This document shows, piece by piece, positions 16,501 through 25,566 of a stretch of 33,124 nt of DNA. The translations under genes were made by a program, and so were the position numbers. Below the pieces are notes generated by a model that was given only the letters and a program-made list of their open reading frames with translations, had not been told where the DNA came from and made no database searches. The DNA is from Pseudomonadota bacterium (GTDB taxonomy: Bacteria > Pseudomonadota > Gammaproteobacteria > JAADHS01): the NCBI GenBank assembly GCA_021821045.1, contig JAKACW010000052.1, positions 1 to 33,124 on the forward strand, read 5' to 3'. Numbering within the stretch: position 1 is the first letter of the stretch; the number at the start of each line of letters is the position of its first letter.

Positions 16501-16875
16501 GCCGAAGCTTCGCGCGTATTCTTCGCCAAACTCGGCGACCGGATGGTGAATCGTACCGTGGTAGCGCACAGTAAAGCCGCGCTGACCCTCGGCGAGCATC
16601 ACATGATACTGGCTCAACGGCACCGCAACGCCAGCATTCACGTTAGGGCCGGCCTCCACGCGCGCGTCGGGCGACTCCACCCGCAGGTTGGCGTGGAGAA
16701 TGAACTCGACCTTCGTGGCGGGCGCATCAAGTTCGATGCGGTCTTCTACCTCCAAAGTGTGATTGGCGGGGTCAAGCGACACTACCATTTTGTGCTTGAC
16801 CGCCCCCTGGGCGGGAATGGCGACAAGCAGCATGCCTAATATGATCGCCGGGAAAATTCCGCGAAGTAGTAACAC
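13519..16875 (-). CDS. Secreted M1-M28-PDZ peptidase fusion
   Basis: This 1118-residue exported protein has three parts after a signal peptide (1-24). Residues about 25-510 are an M1-type (gluzincin) aminopeptidase module with HEILH at 289-293 and the third zinc ligand Glu311 in NWAEGL. The usual GxMEN loop reads GYGMPSF at 263-269. Residues about 511-720 are a linker domain with no recognised motif. Residues about 720-1000 are an M28 aminopeptidase with all five metal ligands: H816, D840, E875, D903 and H973, plus catalytic E874. A PDZ domain closes the protein (about 1035-1115). Both catalytic sites look intact. A GTG start at 16875 follows an AGGA site by 7 bases. It is last in a probable operon with a methyltransferase and an acetyltransferase. 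Periplasmic peptide degradation is the likely role. Confidence 0.9.
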   Translation of the reverse strand: MLLLRGIFPAIILGMLLVAIPAQGAVKHKMVVSLDPANHTLEVEDRIELDAPATKVEFILHANLRVESPDARVEAGPNVNAGVAVPLSQYHVMLAEGQRGFTVRYHGTIHHPVAEFGEEYARSFGETPGTISSDGVFLAQTSFWYPYIEDQPVTFDLETRLPPNWESVSQGQRLVEQPTGAQNRIRWTESTPQEEIYLIAAPFHVYTQAAGAAQAMVYLRDQDEALARKYLEATAQYLEMYRQLIGPYPYAKFALVENFWETGYGMPSFTLLGSKVLRLPFIIHSSYPHEILHNYWGNGVYVDYATGNWAEGLTAYLADHLIQEQRGLGDQHRRQLLQHYADFVDANKDFPLTDFRSRHSSVTEVVGYGKTQMLFHMLRRQMGDQLFEKALHQFFMQYKFKTAGFDDLQRVFSRVAEIDFNGMFDQWVKRTGSPQLVLRAASAEPIDQGFRLTAEIEQIQDGAAYVLDVPVAISLEGEEMALETTVAMRDKRLALTLDVAKRPVHLAVDPQFDLFRRLDRDEIPAALSRAFGADQALLVLPANADASLIKGYRELADEWQNTQESGVEVKLDNEIASLPDDRAVWLFGWTNRFLPGVNDALGRYNATVSSDALVIASDTFLRAQHAVVVTAPNPGNPQHAIAWVATDNVNAIAGLGRKLPHYRKYSYLAFTGDEPTNTAKGQWPVDRSPMQMAVTQKDNAQVNVIVGRLAPRTPLAQLPPVFDEARMMNHVRALTADEMDGRGLGSEGLEKAASYLAGAFRDAGLAPGFADSDSYIQEWTQHVEGLDRDVTMKNIIGVVPGADPKLARESVVIGAHYDHLGRGWPDVRAGNEGAIHHGADDNASGLAVMLELARMAASEWKPERTLVFVAFTGEEAGKLGSQYYVKNYDAYPAAKAIALFNLDTVGRLGSAPVTIFGTGTAREWVHIFRGAQFVTGVNVNAVADDFGSGDQTSFIQAGVPSVQLFGSVHGDFHSPRDTADKVDSAGLVKVAAVLKEAAEYLSSRPEPLSATISNDAAKVAQSGNGQRQVQGRRVSVGTVPDFAYGGPGVRITDVVVDSPAARAGLRGGDIIVAINREAIDDLAGYARLLRDLMPGATVALSFNRDGQRREVELQVLER

Positions 16876-16908
16876 GACAAGATCCTCGTTATTGATTGAC
16901 GCGCGCCG

Positions 16909-17394
16909 TTACAGTGACGTTTTCAACTTGCGACCGCCGGTAATGGCAAACCCTTCCCGCTCGTAAAACGCCAATGTCTTGTCAAACTGCGGCAGCGGCG
17001 GCGTGGTCACTTCCAAGCGCGTCCAGCCGCGCGACGCGCCGAACGCCTTGACGTGAGCGAGCAATCGACCGCCGACCCCCGAAGAACGAAAGGCCGGACG
17101 CACGTAGAATTCCGCAATGGTTCCGAAGGCCCCTTCCGCGTACAAGGCGTAACTTTCATAGAGCGTCGCGAACCCGATCGGCCCCTCTTCTTTGTCACTC
17201 GCCACAAAGACAAAGTATTTGTCACAATCAAGAAAGTCGCCGAGCCGTGACGCCGTTTCGTCCAGACTGAAATTGAACGCCTTAACGCCCACGGTACCCA
17301 TGATCTCATTCAGCAATTCGCCCACCATCTCGGCCACGTACTTCGAATCACCGCGCGACGCTCTTTCTATTTCCACTTGTTTAGCTACGAACAC
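16909..17394 (-). CDS. GNAT-family N-acetyltransferase
   Basis: This protein of about 161 residues has a GNAT fold. Its motif A FYVRPAFRSSGVGGRLL carries the RxxGxG acetyl-CoA loop, and its C-terminal motif is FYEREGF. The substrate is unknown. The start is uncertain. I chose the GTG at 17394, 8 bases past the methyltransferase stop, but a GTG at 17376 is equally possible and neither has a strong ribosome binding site. A longer frame reaching back to 17571 would lie inside the methyltransferase gene and lacks GNAT character, so it was not used. The gene stands 33 bases before the M1-M28 peptidase and probably shares its transcript. Confidence 0.8.
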   Translation of the reverse strand: MFVAKQVEIERASRGDSKYVAEMVGELLNEIMGTVGVKAFNFSLDETASRLGDFLDCDKYFVFVASDKEEGPIGFATLYESYALYAEGAFGTIAEFYVRPAFRSSGVGGRLLAHVKAFGASRGWTRLEVTTPPLPQFDKTLAFYEREGFAITGGRKLKTSL

Positions 17395-17401
17395 CTTCGT
17401 C

Positions 17402-18010
17402 TCATTTCGATTCGACGCGCTGAGCGATGATATAGACGTGGAGCTCGGGATATTGGTCATACTCGAGATGGCGGCAGGCGCATTTCGCGTCATGAAGGGC
17501 GTCGAGCACAGCGGGAATGCCGATAGCCGCATGATACATCGGCTGGCCCAGACACGGATTCGTCTTTTCACCTGCGCTTTCGACGCCGCCGGTCGTAAAA
17601 ATCAAGACTCCACTCGGTTTGAGCGCCGCGCAGAGTTTTTGAATGACCAATCGTTGCTGCGAAAGAGGAACGTGCCAGATGCTATCCCATGCCGATATAA
17701 AGTCGTATTTCCTGGGGAACCCCCAAGTACAAATATCTGCGTGGTAAAACTGCACGTCCGGATGGCGTCGCTTGGCGAGCCGCAACATTTCATCGGATAG
17801 GTCCAATCCCTCTACTTCGAGCCCCCTGCGGCGAAGAAGTTCGATGAAACGGCCACTGCCGCCGCAACCCACGTCAAGGGCGATGCCAGGACCCGTTCGA
17901 AATCGCAGTGCCCGCTCATGTTGGGCGATGCCGTTTTCTCGATTGAACTGCGGACCGTCCCAATGGGACGCAATCCGGTCATAGCTGCCTGCAACATCTT
18001 CGGGATTCAT
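17402..18010 (-). CDS. Class I SAM-dependent methyltransferase
   Basis: This 202-residue cytoplasmic enzyme has a Rossmann methyltransferase fold. Motif I is [12 protein letters not shown], followed by an acidic end of strand 2 ([10 protein letters not shown]), the motif FYHADI, and the post-motif strand [13 protein letters not shown]. The family (Methyltransf_11/25 type) methylates varied small molecules or proteins, and the substrate cannot be told. The ATG at 18010 has a weak site (TTAGAG). It is the first gene of a probable three-gene unit with the GNAT and M1-M28 genes. Confidence 0.85.
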   Translation of the reverse strand: MNPEDVAGSYDRIASHWDGPQFNRENGIAQHERALRFRTGPGIALDVGCGGSGRFIELLRRRGLEVEGLDLSDEMLRLAKRRHPDVQFYHADICTWGFPRKYDFISAWDSIWHVPLSQQRLVIQKLCAALKPSGVLIFTTGGVESAGEKTNPCLGQPMYHAAIGIPAVLDALHDAKCACRHLEYDQYPELHVYIIAQRVESK

Positions 18011-18035
18011 GGCGCAACTCTAACTCGGCCGTACG

Positions 18036-18067
18036 GCACCGGCCCCTCACCTGCGCGGGACCGGTGC
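18036..18067. terminator. Hairpin between hppA end and methyltransferase start
   Basis: GCACCGGCCCC (18036-18046) and GGGACCGGTGC (18057-18067) pair over 11 positions with one G-U wobble. It lies 15 bases past the hppA stop on the minus strand and is likely to end the hppA transcript. No T-tract follows. Confidence 0.5.
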
Positions 18068-18081
18068 TTGTTGACAACAAA

Positions 18082-20103
18082 TTATCCCAACAACGGCGCG
18101 ATGACGAGACTCACAATCGCCATGACGTTAATCAGAATGTTCATGCTGGGACCGGAGGTATCTTTGAAGGGATCACCGACAGTGTCGCCGACTACCGCGG
18201 CTTTGTGAACCGCCGAACCTTTGCCACCGAGATTGCCTTTCTCGATGTACTTCTTGGCGTTGTCCCACGCGCCGCCGGCGTTGGCCATCATCAGGGCCAT
18301 GAGCACGCAACCGAGCAACGCGCCGCCGAGCATGCCGCCCAACGATTCGGGGCCGAGACCGAAGCCCACCACCACCGGCGCGGCAACGGCCAACACGCCG
18401 GGCAATACCATCTTGCGCAGTGCCGCTTGGGTCGCGATATCGACGCATTTGGCGGTATCCGGCGTCCCGGTGCCTTCCATTAGACCGGGGATTTCGCGGA
18501 ACTGACGGCGGATTTCATGAATCATGTCGAAGGCGGCGTCACCTACGGCGGTCATGGTGATGGCAGAGACGAGCAGGGGGAAAATCCCGCCCAAGAACAT
18601 ACCGGCCAAGACCATCGGATTGTTGAGCTTCAGCTCGAAATCCGGCACGTGGACATGCACCGTTTCCACAAACGCGGCAATAATGGCCAGGGCCGCCAGG
18701 GCCGCCGCACCAATGGCAAAGCCCTTGCCGATGGCTGCGGTGGTATTACCCAACTCATCCAACGAGTCGGTGATCTTGCGCGTCTCCGGACCGAGCCCGG
18801 CCATCTCGGCGATGCCGCCGGCGTTGTCCGCTACCGGACCGTAGGCGTCGATGGCCATGGTGATGCCGACCGTCGACAACATACCCACCGCCGCGATGGC
18901 CACGCCGTAAAGACCGGCGAAGTAACTCGCGATGATGATAATGAAAGCGATGGCGACAAGCGGGATGGCTACAGACTGCATGCCCACGGCAAGGCCGCGA
19001 ATCATGACCGTCGCCGGCCCGGTTTCACCCGCTTGTGCAATGCTGCGGACGGGTTTTCCTCCGGTGTAATATTCGGTCACCAGGCCAATGATGATGCCAC
19101 CCGCGGCACCCACCAACACCGGTATCCAGACTTTCATCTTCACGCTCACCAGCGCGATCAATACAAACGATGCGACCATGAATATCAACGAGGCGCCGAC
19201 GGTACCGATGCGCAGCGCGACTTCCGGCGATTTGGCGCTGTATTTGCGCACGAGCTGTATGCCCGCTATTGAACACAACAACCCCACCGACGACAAGGCG
19301 AGCGGCAGAAACATGAGATGGGCCCGGCCTGTTTCGACGTTGGTGACGATGTCGGTCACCTCGATCATGGCCAAGGTGGAGGCGATGGCGATGGAAGCGA
19401 TCATGGCGCCGCAGTAGGATTCGAAGATGTCGGAGCCCATGCCGGCCACGTCGCCGACATTATCCCCGACGTTGTCGGCGATCACCCCCGGGTTGCGCGG
19501 ATCGTCCTCGGGAATGCCCGCTTCGATCTTGCCGACGAGGTCGGAGCCGACGTCCGCGCTCTTGGTGAAGATCCCACCGCCGACACGGGAAAACAGCGCC
19601 ACCGACGAAGCCCCCATGCCGAAGCCGTGAATCACATGAGCGGTTTCCGGATCCCCGCCGAAAAGCAGATAAAGAAACCCAAGCCCCAGCAAACCGATGC
19701 TCGCCACGCACAGTCCCATGATGGAACCGCCAAAAAACGCCACTGTCAGTGCCGCGGCAGCGCCGTCCTTATGCGCGGCGACGGTCGTGCGGCTGTTGGC
19801 CTGGGTGGCCGTATACATTCCGATGTATCCGGCCGTGGCGGAAGCAAACGCGCCGGTAAGAAACGCGAAAGTGGTCGCAAACCCCAATGACATCCACAAC
19901 AAAACACCAACGACCGCGACAAAGATCCCCAGAATTTGGTACTCGCGGCGAAGAAAGACCATCGCGCCGAGATGGATCTGCTCGGCGATCGCGGCGACTT
20001 TGCCTTCGCCACCGGGGTATTCTTTGACTTTTCCGTAGACTCTATATGCCGCGTACATGCCGACCCCGCCCAAGGCGAGCGGAATAATCCCTGCAAAGCT
20101 CAT
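18082..20103 (-). CDS. hppA: Membrane ion-translocating pyrophosphatase (K+-dependent type)
   Basis: This 673-residue, many-helix membrane protein couples PPi hydrolysis to H+ (or Na+) pumping. The family catalytic motifs are present: DVGSDLVGK at 184-192 and DNVGDNVGD at 210-218, plus a conserved ESY after them. The K+ determinant region reads [10 protein letters not shown] at 452-461. Ala and Gly at positions 456 and 459, in place of Lys and Thr, mark the K+-dependent subfamily. Whether H+ or Na+ is pumped cannot be decided from motifs alone. The ATG at 20103 has a GGGAGGG site. An open frame further upstream adds no hydrophobic segment. It is divergent from the soluble pyrophosphatase, and PPi-PFK lies 15 kb away. 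Confidence 0.95.
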   Translation of the reverse strand: MSFAGIIPLALGGVGMYAAYRVYGKVKEYPGGEGKVAAIAEQIHLGAMVFLRREYQILGIFVAVVGVLLWMSLGFATTFAFLTGAFASATAGYIGMYTATQANSRTTVAAHKDGAAAALTVAFFGGSIMGLCVASIGLLGLGFLYLLFGGDPETAHVIHGFGMGASSVALFSRVGGGIFTKSADVGSDLVGKIEAGIPEDDPRNPGVIADNVGDNVGDVAGMGSDIFESYCGAMIASIAIASTLAMIEVTDIVTNVETGRAHLMFLPLALSSVGLLCSIAGIQLVRKYSAKSPEVALRIGTVGASLIFMVASFVLIALVSVKMKVWIPVLVGAAGGIIIGLVTEYYTGGKPVRSIAQAGETGPATVMIRGLAVGMQSVAIPLVAIAFIIIIASYFAGLYGVAIAAVGMLSTVGITMAIDAYGPVADNAGGIAEMAGLGPETRKITDSLDELGNTTAAIGKGFAIGAAALAALAIIAAFVETVHVHVPDFELKLNNPMVLAGMFLGGIFPLLVSAITMTAVGDAAFDMIHEIRRQFREIPGLMEGTGTPDTAKCVDIATQAALRKMVLPGVLAVAAPVVVGFGLGPESLGGMLGGALLGCVLMALMMANAGGAWDNAKKYIEKGNLGGKGSAVHKAAVVGDTVGDPFKDTSGPSMNILINVMAIVSLVIAPLLG

Positions 20104-20258
20104 GTTTCCCTCCCTGATGCCTCTTGAAACTGAACCCACTGGACTGCCAGCCGCGCGGACCCTCATCGCTGCAAAATAATAGGCTTTTTCGAAACCGCTT
20201 TAGCATAAACGATTAGCTGCCGAACACAACCGCAACGGGCAAGGCTAATCCCGCCCTA

Positions 20259-20287
20259 TGGACCCGGAATTTGGCCGCGGCTATAAT
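20259..20287 (+). promoter_or_regulatory. Sigma-70 promoter of ppa
   Basis: A consensus -10 TATAAT lies at 20282-20287, and a fair -35 TGGACC at 20259-20264 is 17 bases upstream. The start point would be near 20294, giving a leader of about 30 bases to the ATG at 20324. Confidence 0.65.
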
Positions 20288-20323
20288 GCGCGCTTTTTAG
20301 AAGAACGTTAAAGGCTTATCCCC

Positions 20324-20872
20324 ATGAATCTAGATCGTGTCACCAGTGGCAAGGACGTCCCAAACGACGTCAATGTCATTATCGAAATCCCGGCTCACAG
20401 CGACCCCGTGAAATACGAAGTAGATAAGGATACGGGCGCGATGTTCGTCGACCGTTTTATGGCGACCGCCATGTTTTACCCCTGCAACTACGGCTACATC
20501 CCGCACACGTTATCCGAAGACGGCGATCCCGTAGACGTGCTGGTGGTTGCACCGGTCGCACTGATCAGCGGTTCGGTGATTCGCTGCCGCCCAGTCGGCA
20601 TGCTGAATATGGAAGACGAGTCCGGCCGGGATCAGAAAGTTCTCGCCGTTCCGGTGAACAAGCTGTCACCGACCTACGCCAACGTCAAAGGCCCGCAGGA
20701 CGTGCCGGAGCAACTGCTCCGCCAGATCTCACACTTTTTCGAGCATTACAAAGATCTGGAAAACGGCAAATGGGTCAAAGTCGAAGGTTGGGTTGGCGCC
20801 GAAGAGGCCAAGACCGAGATCCTGGCCGCTGTGAAACGATTCAACAAAGCGCCTGAGAAGCCCTTTTTCTAA
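20324..20872 (+). CDS. ppa: Soluble inorganic pyrophosphatase (family I)
   Basis: This 182-residue cytoplasmic enzyme hydrolyses PPi to two phosphates. The family I signature DGDPVDVLV (66-74) carries the three metal-binding Asp residues (66, 68, 71), with K30 and E32 (VKYEV) at the active site. Length and sequence match hexameric bacterial Ppa. The ATG at 20324 has AAAGG about 10 bases upstream. It is transcribed away from hppA, so two PPi-consuming enzymes share one intergenic region. A textbook terminator follows. Confidence 0.96.
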   Translation: MNLDRVTSGKDVPNDVNVIIEIPAHSDPVKYEVDKDTGAMFVDRFMATAMFYPCNYGYIPHTLSEDGDPVDVLVVAPVALISGSVIRCRPVGMLNMEDESGRDQKVLAVPVNKLSPTYANVKGPQDVPEQLLRQISHFFEHYKDLENGKWVKVEGWVGAEEAKTEILAAVKRFNKAPEKPFF

Positions 20873-20900
20873 TCTCGCCGCAATCGTCAGTTGTTCACAG

Positions 20901-20932
20901 GAGCGCTCGCATTGTCGAGCGCTCTTTTTTTT
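20901..20932 (+). terminator. Rho-independent terminator of ppa
   Basis: GAGCGCTCG (20901-20909) and CGAGCGCTC (20916-20924) form a perfect 9-bp stem with a 6-base loop, followed by eight Ts (20925-20932). Confidence 0.95.
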
Positions 20933-20933
20933 G

Positions 20934-21332
20934 TCAGAGTCGAGGCGTCACGCCGTGGGGCGCCACCCGCTCGTAACGGTCTTGACACCCCAGGCAGCGT
21001 ATCGCTGTGGGCTGGGTCGACAAACGCGCTGCCTCGATGCGTTCCCCACAGGTATCACAATAGCCGTAACCTCCCTGCGACATGCGGCGCAGCGCTTCCT
21101 CGATGTGCCGCAGCTCGCTGATATGACGATGAACAATGGCCGTATCGACATCGACCAAGAGGTCGGCGACGGACTCATCGCCGGCATCGTGCACCCGTCC
21201 GGCCAAGTCGGCGAATCGGCTTTCATCGGACCGAATCAGTTCCTGACGAATGTCCTCGAGCAGTACGGCACGGCGCTCGGTGAGTTTCGCTTTCAGTGGC
21301 CTGATTTCGTTATCTGGGAGATTATTGACCAT
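20934..21332 (-). CDS. DksA/TraR-family C4 zinc-finger protein
   Basis: This 132-residue protein has an N-terminal helical region and a C-terminal four-Cys zinc finger, C92-x2-C95 and C113-x2-C116 (CDTCGE...IRCLGC), as in DksA and TraR. It lacks the conserved DxxDxA-like coiled-coil tip of true DksA as far as can be seen, so it is probably a DksA-like or TraR-like paralogue acting on RNA polymerase. The ATG at 21332 was chosen for its GGAGG site 6 bases upstream. An in-frame GTG two codons earlier is less well placed. A TATTAT -10-like element lies about 25 bases upstream. It is convergent with ppa. Confidence 0.85.
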   Translation of the reverse strand: MVNNLPDNEIRPLKAKLTERRAVLLEDIRQELIRSDESRFADLAGRVHDAGDESVADLLVDVDTAIVHRHISELRHIEEALRRMSQGGYGYCDTCGERIEAARLSTQPTAIRCLGCQDRYERVAPHGVTPRL

Positions 21333-21485
21333 ACACACCCTCCTTGCGTCTAAATTTATAATACGCCGCGTACTACTGTGAGGGAACCTTTTAGTGCCGC
21401 TGAGTCAGTCACCCGGAAATTGGCTACCGTCGCACCGGCGATGGCGCGGCTGCCGTAGAATACCCTGGAGCGGGTAACGATTCAT

Positions 21486-22412
21486 ATGAGCCTGCATCAC
21501 CACAACGAACATGGGCACAGTCACGATCACGGCCACGATCATTCCAGCCGCAATCGACTGCTGTGGGCGCTGGCCGTCACGCTGGGATTCGCCGCGGTGG
21601 AAGCAATCGCGGGCTGGTGGTCAGGATCTTTGGCGTTGCTGGGCGACGCGGGTCATATGGTGTCCGATGCCACGGCGCTGGGGCTGGCGGCCTTCGCCGC
21701 GATACTGATCAACAAACCGCCGACCACCCGCCTCTCTTACGGCATGGGGCGCGCCGAAGTTTTAGCCGCACTGGTCAACGCCGGCCTCATGCTGGCCATC
21801 GTCACCGGCATCGTAATCACCGCCATCGGGCGGTTCAGCGCACCGCAGCCCGTAGCGGCGCCCGTCGTTATTCTTGTTGCCCTCATCGGTTTGGTGATCA
21901 ACATTGTCCTGGCGGTCATTCTCAGCCGTGGCGAGCAAACGCTTAACATTCGCGGCGCGCTGCTGCACGTCATAGGCGATCTGCTGGGCTCCGTCGCGGC
22001 ACTCATCGCCGGGATCGTGATCTATTACACCGGATGGACACCCATCGATCCGATTCTGTCGCTGCTGATTTGCCTGCTCATTCTTGCATCGGCACTGCGG
22101 CTATTGCGGGAAACGCTGCACGTCATCATGGAAGGCGTGCCCGCCCACTTAAATCTGCGCGACGTCGGCCTGGCCATGGCGGGATCACCCAATGTGCGCT
22201 CGGTCCACGATCTGCACATCTGGACGGTCTCGTCGGGCCACGTTGCGCTGTCGGCCCATGTGGTCATCGACGAACTCGGCCTGTGGCCGAGGATCCTCGA
22301 CAACCTCAATCAGTTATTAAAGGAACGGTTCGACATCAGCCACTCGACACTGCAGCCGGAATGCAACACGTTTGTTTTGCACCGCATTCCCGAGCGCAGT
22401 GCACCGCCATAG
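21486..22412 (+). CDS. Cation diffusion facilitator (Zn2+/Cd2+ efflux type)
   Basis: This 308-residue inner-membrane antiporter has a His-rich N-terminus ([16 protein letters not shown]), six predicted helices, and the transport-site motifs HMVSD (57-61) and HVIGD (161-165). His at the first position of each HxxxD is typical of the zinc-selective ZitB/CzcD group. The C-terminal cytoplasmic domain holds [12 protein letters not shown]. It exports Zn2+ (perhaps Cd2+ or Co2+) from the cytoplasm in exchange for protons. The ATG at 21486 has GGAGCGGG rather far upstream (about 14 bases). dapF follows 46 bases later on the same strand. Confidence 0.93.
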   Translation: MSLHHHNEHGHSHDHGHDHSSRNRLLWALAVTLGFAAVEAIAGWWSGSLALLGDAGHMVSDATALGLAAFAAILINKPPTTRLSYGMGRAEVLAALVNAGLMLAIVTGIVITAIGRFSAPQPVAAPVVILVALIGLVINIVLAVILSRGEQTLNIRGALLHVIGDLLGSVAALIAGIVIYYTGWTPIDPILSLLICLLILASALRLLRETLHVIMEGVPAHLNLRDVGLAMAGSPNVRSVHDLHIWTVSSGHVALSAHVVIDELGLWPRILDNLNQLLKERFDISHSTLQPECNTFVLHRIPERSAPP

Positions 22413-22458
22413 TGCCCATGCTACACTCGGGCGTCATGGGGAGCCCTTAGGGATTGGC

Positions 22459-23289
22459 ATGCGGTTAAGCTTCACCAAGATGCACGGCCTTGGCAACGAT
22501 TTTGTGGTGATCGACGCGACCTCCCAAAACGTCCAACTCTCGCCCGAGCAAATCCGCTTTCTGGCCGACCGGCATTTTGGCGTCGGCTGCGATCAAGTAC
22601 TGCTCGTGGAAAAAGCAACGACTCAGGGCGTGGATTTTCGCTACCGGATCTTCAACGCCGACGGCGGCGAAGTGCAGCAGTGCGGCAATGGCGCGCGCTG
22701 CTTCGCCCAATTCGTGCTGCGCCGCGGCCTGACGACCAAGCGCAGCATCGCGGTGGAAACCGCCGGCGGCATCATTCATCCGCGGATCGAGCCCGACGGA
22801 TTGGTCACGGTCAACATGGGGATCCCGCGGCTGGAGCCGGCCGAGGTGCCGTTCATCGCCGACAAGCGGGCCAACAGCTATGAGCTTGAAGCGGGCAACC
22901 AAGTATTTGATGTCGGCGTCGTCTCCATGGGCAACCCGCACGTCGTGTTACGCGTGGACGACGTCGATGAAGCGTTGGTTGAGCCGCTGGGCGCATTGAT
23001 CGAGCATCATCCGCGCTTCCCCGAGCGGGTGAATGTCGGCTTCATGCAAATCATATCCGGCGACTCCATTCGTCTGCGGGTGTTCGAACGCGGCGCCGGC
23101 GAAACCTTGGCCTGCGGCACCGGCGCCTGCGCCGCGGTGGTTGTGGGACGCCTGCAAGGTTTGCTACAAAGCCGGGTGTCGGTTGCATTGCCAGGGGGGG
23201 AACTCGCCATATGCTGGGACGGCGAGGGAGAACCCGTGTGGATGAGCGGTCCAGCGACATTCGTATTCGAAGGGACGATAGACATATGA
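22459..23289 (+). CDS. dapF: Diaminopimelate epimerase
   Basis: This enzyme converts LL- to meso-diaminopimelate for lysine and peptidoglycan synthesis. The 276-residue protein has both catalytic cysteines in their signatures, C75 in QQCGNGARC and C219 in [10 protein letters not shown]. The start [15 protein letters not shown] is the usual one for the family, and AGGGA lies 8 bases upstream. The stop overlaps the start of the DUF484 gene (ATGA), which begins the conserved dapF-DUF484-xerC run. Confidence 0.97.
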   Translation: MRLSFTKMHGLGNDFVVIDATSQNVQLSPEQIRFLADRHFGVGCDQVLLVEKATTQGVDFRYRIFNADGGEVQQCGNGARCFAQFVLRRGLTTKRSIAVETAGGIIHPRIEPDGLVTVNMGIPRLEPAEVPFIADKRANSYELEAGNQVFDVGVVSMGNPHVVLRVDDVDEALVEPLGALIEHHPRFPERVNVGFMQIISGDSIRLRVFERGAGETLACGTGACAAVVVGRLQGLLQSRVSVALPGGELAICWDGEGEPVWMSGPATFVFEGTIDI

Positions 23290-24020
23290 GCACGCAAAAG
23301 GAACAGGACAAGCCCGTCGTTTCCGGCGACGAACAACGCATCGCCGACTATTTGGCTAGCCATGCCGACTTTTTTAACCGCCATCCCGACCTCGTGGAGT
23401 CCATAAAGGTCCCGCACCGCTCGGGCAACGCCATTTCGCTGATCGAACGCCAGCTCAACGCATTGCGCGAAAAAAACAGCCAGTTGAAACGCCAGCTTCA
23501 CGACTTGATCAACAATGCCCGCGAAAACGACCGGCTCGGCGAGATGCTGCAAAAGCTGACGCTGCTGCTGCTTAAGACGAAGAATCTGGACGCCAGCCTG
23601 CTGGTCATCGCCAAGCATCTGTCCACGCAGTTCCCCAACGACGCGACGTGCGCCGTGCTCTATGAAGAAATATTGCCGGAATCCACCGTCCGCACACTAA
23701 CCGCGCCGGTGAGGGCCGTTTCCCGCCACGATGTTGGCTGGCAAGAGCTTCGGCTGGTCTTGGATAGAGGCACGCCGCTGTGCGGTCGATTCAAGAACGG
23801 CCAGCTCGGCTTTCTGTTTGGCGCCCGCGCGGATTCCCTGCAATCGGCAGCCCTCATCCCGCTGCACCGACTGGACAAAGCCGGCCAGTCGCCCTTTGGC
23901 ATCATCACTGTGGCCAACGCCGATCCCGCCCGCTTCCAAGCGAACATGGGCACGGTCTTTTTAACCCACATGGGCCAAACCATCAGTTGTGCTTTGGAGC
24001 GCTATTTGCCCAACGGCTAA
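23286..24020 (+). CDS. DUF484 family protein (GAF-like)
   Basis: This 244-residue protein is of the DUF484 family, found in many Proteobacteria between dapF and xerC. The N-terminal region reads [18 protein letters not shown], the family's hallmark. A coiled coil follows (about 50-85), then a GAF-like domain. Biochemical function is not known, and its constant link with xerC suggests a role around chromosome or cell-wall maintenance. The ATG at 23286 overlaps the dapF stop by four bases. xerC starts five bases after its stop. Confidence 0.92.
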   Translation: MSTQKEQDKPVVSGDEQRIADYLASHADFFNRHPDLVESIKVPHRSGNAISLIERQLNALREKNSQLKRQLHDLINNARENDRLGEMLQKLTLLLLKTKNLDASLLVIAKHLSTQFPNDATCAVLYEEILPESTVRTLTAPVRAVSRHDVGWQELRLVLDRGTPLCGRFKNGQLGFLFGARADSLQSAALIPLHRLDKAGQSPFGIITVANADPARFQANMGTVFLTHMGQTISCALERYLPNG

Positions 24021-24024
24021 GCCA

Positions 24025-24933
24025 ATGGACGCCGCGGGTAAAGAATGGATCGCGCGTTATTGCGCCTATCTCGCGAGCGTGCGCCGGTACTCCCCTCATA
24101 CCTTGAACGGCTACCAACGGGACCTCGGCGCGTTGGCCGCATTCTGCGAACATTCCGCAATTGTGCGCTGGCAGGACGTCACCAGCCACCACATCAGGCA
24201 GTTTACCGCCAAGTGTCACGGCAATGGCCTGCAAGGCCGTAGCTTGCAGCGCAGACTGTCAGCCACCAGATCATTCTTTCGCTTTCTCATCAAAAACGGC
24301 GCGGCAAAGAGCAATCCGGCGAATGGAATACGCGCGCCGAAAACCCCGCGACGGCTTCCCGCTACCCTGGACGTGGATCAAACGGCCCAACTGCTGGCGA
24401 GTGACAATCAAAGCGATGTTGGCCTGCGGGATCTCGCTCTGATGGAGCTGATTTACTCCTCAGGTTTGCGCCTCAGCGAGGCGGTCGGTCTCAACCTCGC
24501 CGATATGGACGCTGGCTCAGGCACAGTAACCGTAGTCGGAAAGGGCAAGAAGACCCGGATCGTGCCCGTTGGCGCCAAAGCGCAAGAGGCGATCAAACGC
24601 TGGTTATCGGTGCGCGCCAGCTGGCCGGGCTCGCGAAGCGACGCCGTGTTCATCAGCCGACGCGGCAAGCGCATCAGTCCGCGCACTGTTCAATCCCGCC
24701 TCAAGCTGTGGGCAATCAAGCAGGGTCTGGCGGTTAACCTCCACCCCCACATGCTGCGCCACTCTTTCGCCAGTCACATTCTTGAATCAAGCGGGGATCT
24801 TCGAGCCGTGCAAGAACTGCTTGGCCACGCCAATCTTTCCACCACCCAAATCTATACTCACCTGGATTTTCAGCACCTTGCGGACGTCTACGACAAAGCG
24901 CACCCGCGCGCGCGCAAGAAAAAAACGCCTTAA
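24025..24933 (+). CDS. xerC: Tyrosine recombinase XerC
   Basis: This 302-residue site-specific recombinase resolves chromosome dimers at dif with XerD. The N-terminal SAM-like DNA-binding domain is at 1-90. The catalytic domain shows the full set: R149 (GLRLSE), K173 (VGKGKK), H242 and R245 (HMLRHSFA), H268 (LLGHAN) and the nucleophile Y277 (IYTHLD). The ATG at 24025 was chosen because it follows the DUF484 stop and gives family length. It is the last gene of the dapF run, and no clear terminator was seen in the 143 bases after it. Confidence 0.95.
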   Translation: MDAAGKEWIARYCAYLASVRRYSPHTLNGYQRDLGALAAFCEHSAIVRWQDVTSHHIRQFTAKCHGNGLQGRSLQRRLSATRSFFRFLIKNGAAKSNPANGIRAPKTPRRLPATLDVDQTAQLLASDNQSDVGLRDLALMELIYSSGLRLSEAVGLNLADMDAGSGTVTVVGKGKKTRIVPVGAKAQEAIKRWLSVRASWPGSRSDAVFISRRGKRISPRTVQSRLKLWAIKQGLAVNLHPHMLRHSFASHILESSGDLRAVQELLGHANLSTTQIYTHLDFQHLADVYDKAHPRARKKKTP

Positions 24934-25076
24934 GCAACCGCGGCAAACACACTCTGCCGACGCTATATCCGCACTCCAACCGCCCTTAATATTCCCCTGG
25001 GACGCTCGATACCAATTCCGCAATCACGACTTTGATCGTTGATTTGTAACTAATAATTTCACACTGGAGAAGTCAC

Positions 25077-25514
25077 ATGCTTACGTCGATCACCCGCCTC
25101 GTCGGCGCAACACTGTTCAGTCTCGTATTCGGCACGGCCACAGCACTGGCCGAAGGAAAGGAAGCGCCAGAAAGCATCCCGGGCACCAACAAGGTCACTG
25201 CGGAACAGGCCGTAGACCTCATCATGAATACCCCCGACCTGGTGGTTATCGATTCCCGCAAGTCCAGCGATCGGGAGGCCTCCGGCTGGATCGAAGGTTC
25301 CGTTGCCCTGCCGGACTACGACACAAGTCCTGAATCGTTGGCCAAGCACCTCAAGAGCAAGGACACGCCGGTGCTGTTCTACTGCAACGGCGTTAAGTGC
25401 GGCCGCAGCGTAACGGCATCCAACGTCGCTGTTGCCGCTGGATATTCCAAGATCTACTGGTTCCGCGGCGGCTGGGAAGAATGGACCGGTAAAGGCATGC
25501 CCGTTGCCAAATAA
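25077..25514 (+). CDS. Periplasmic rhodanese-domain protein
   Basis: This 145-residue protein has a signal peptide (1-25, cleavage after ALA) and one rhodanese domain. The active-site loop is FYCNGVKCGRS, with probable catalytic Cys103 and a second Cys at 108 that could form a disulfide with it in the oxidising periplasm. Such proteins move sulfane sulfur or act on periplasmic thiols, and the exact substrate is unknown. The ATG at 25077 has GGAG nearby (25068-25071). A chemoreceptor gene follows 52 bases later on the same strand. Confidence 0.9.
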   Translation: MLTSITRLVGATLFSLVFGTATALAEGKEAPESIPGTNKVTAEQAVDLIMNTPDLVVIDSRKSSDREASGWIEGSVALPDYDTSPESLAKHLKSKDTPVLFYCNGVKCGRSVTASNVAVAAGYSKIYWFRGGWEEWTGKGMPVAK

Positions 25515-25566
25515 CAAACACGCGCCCGCGGGCTGACTTCGCGGGTACAACAAGGGATGTTGACGC

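Noticed and set aside
17395-17571. N-terminal extension of the GNAT protein
   Set aside because: It lies wholly within the methyltransferase gene, is rich in Ser/Arg and has no GNAT similarity.
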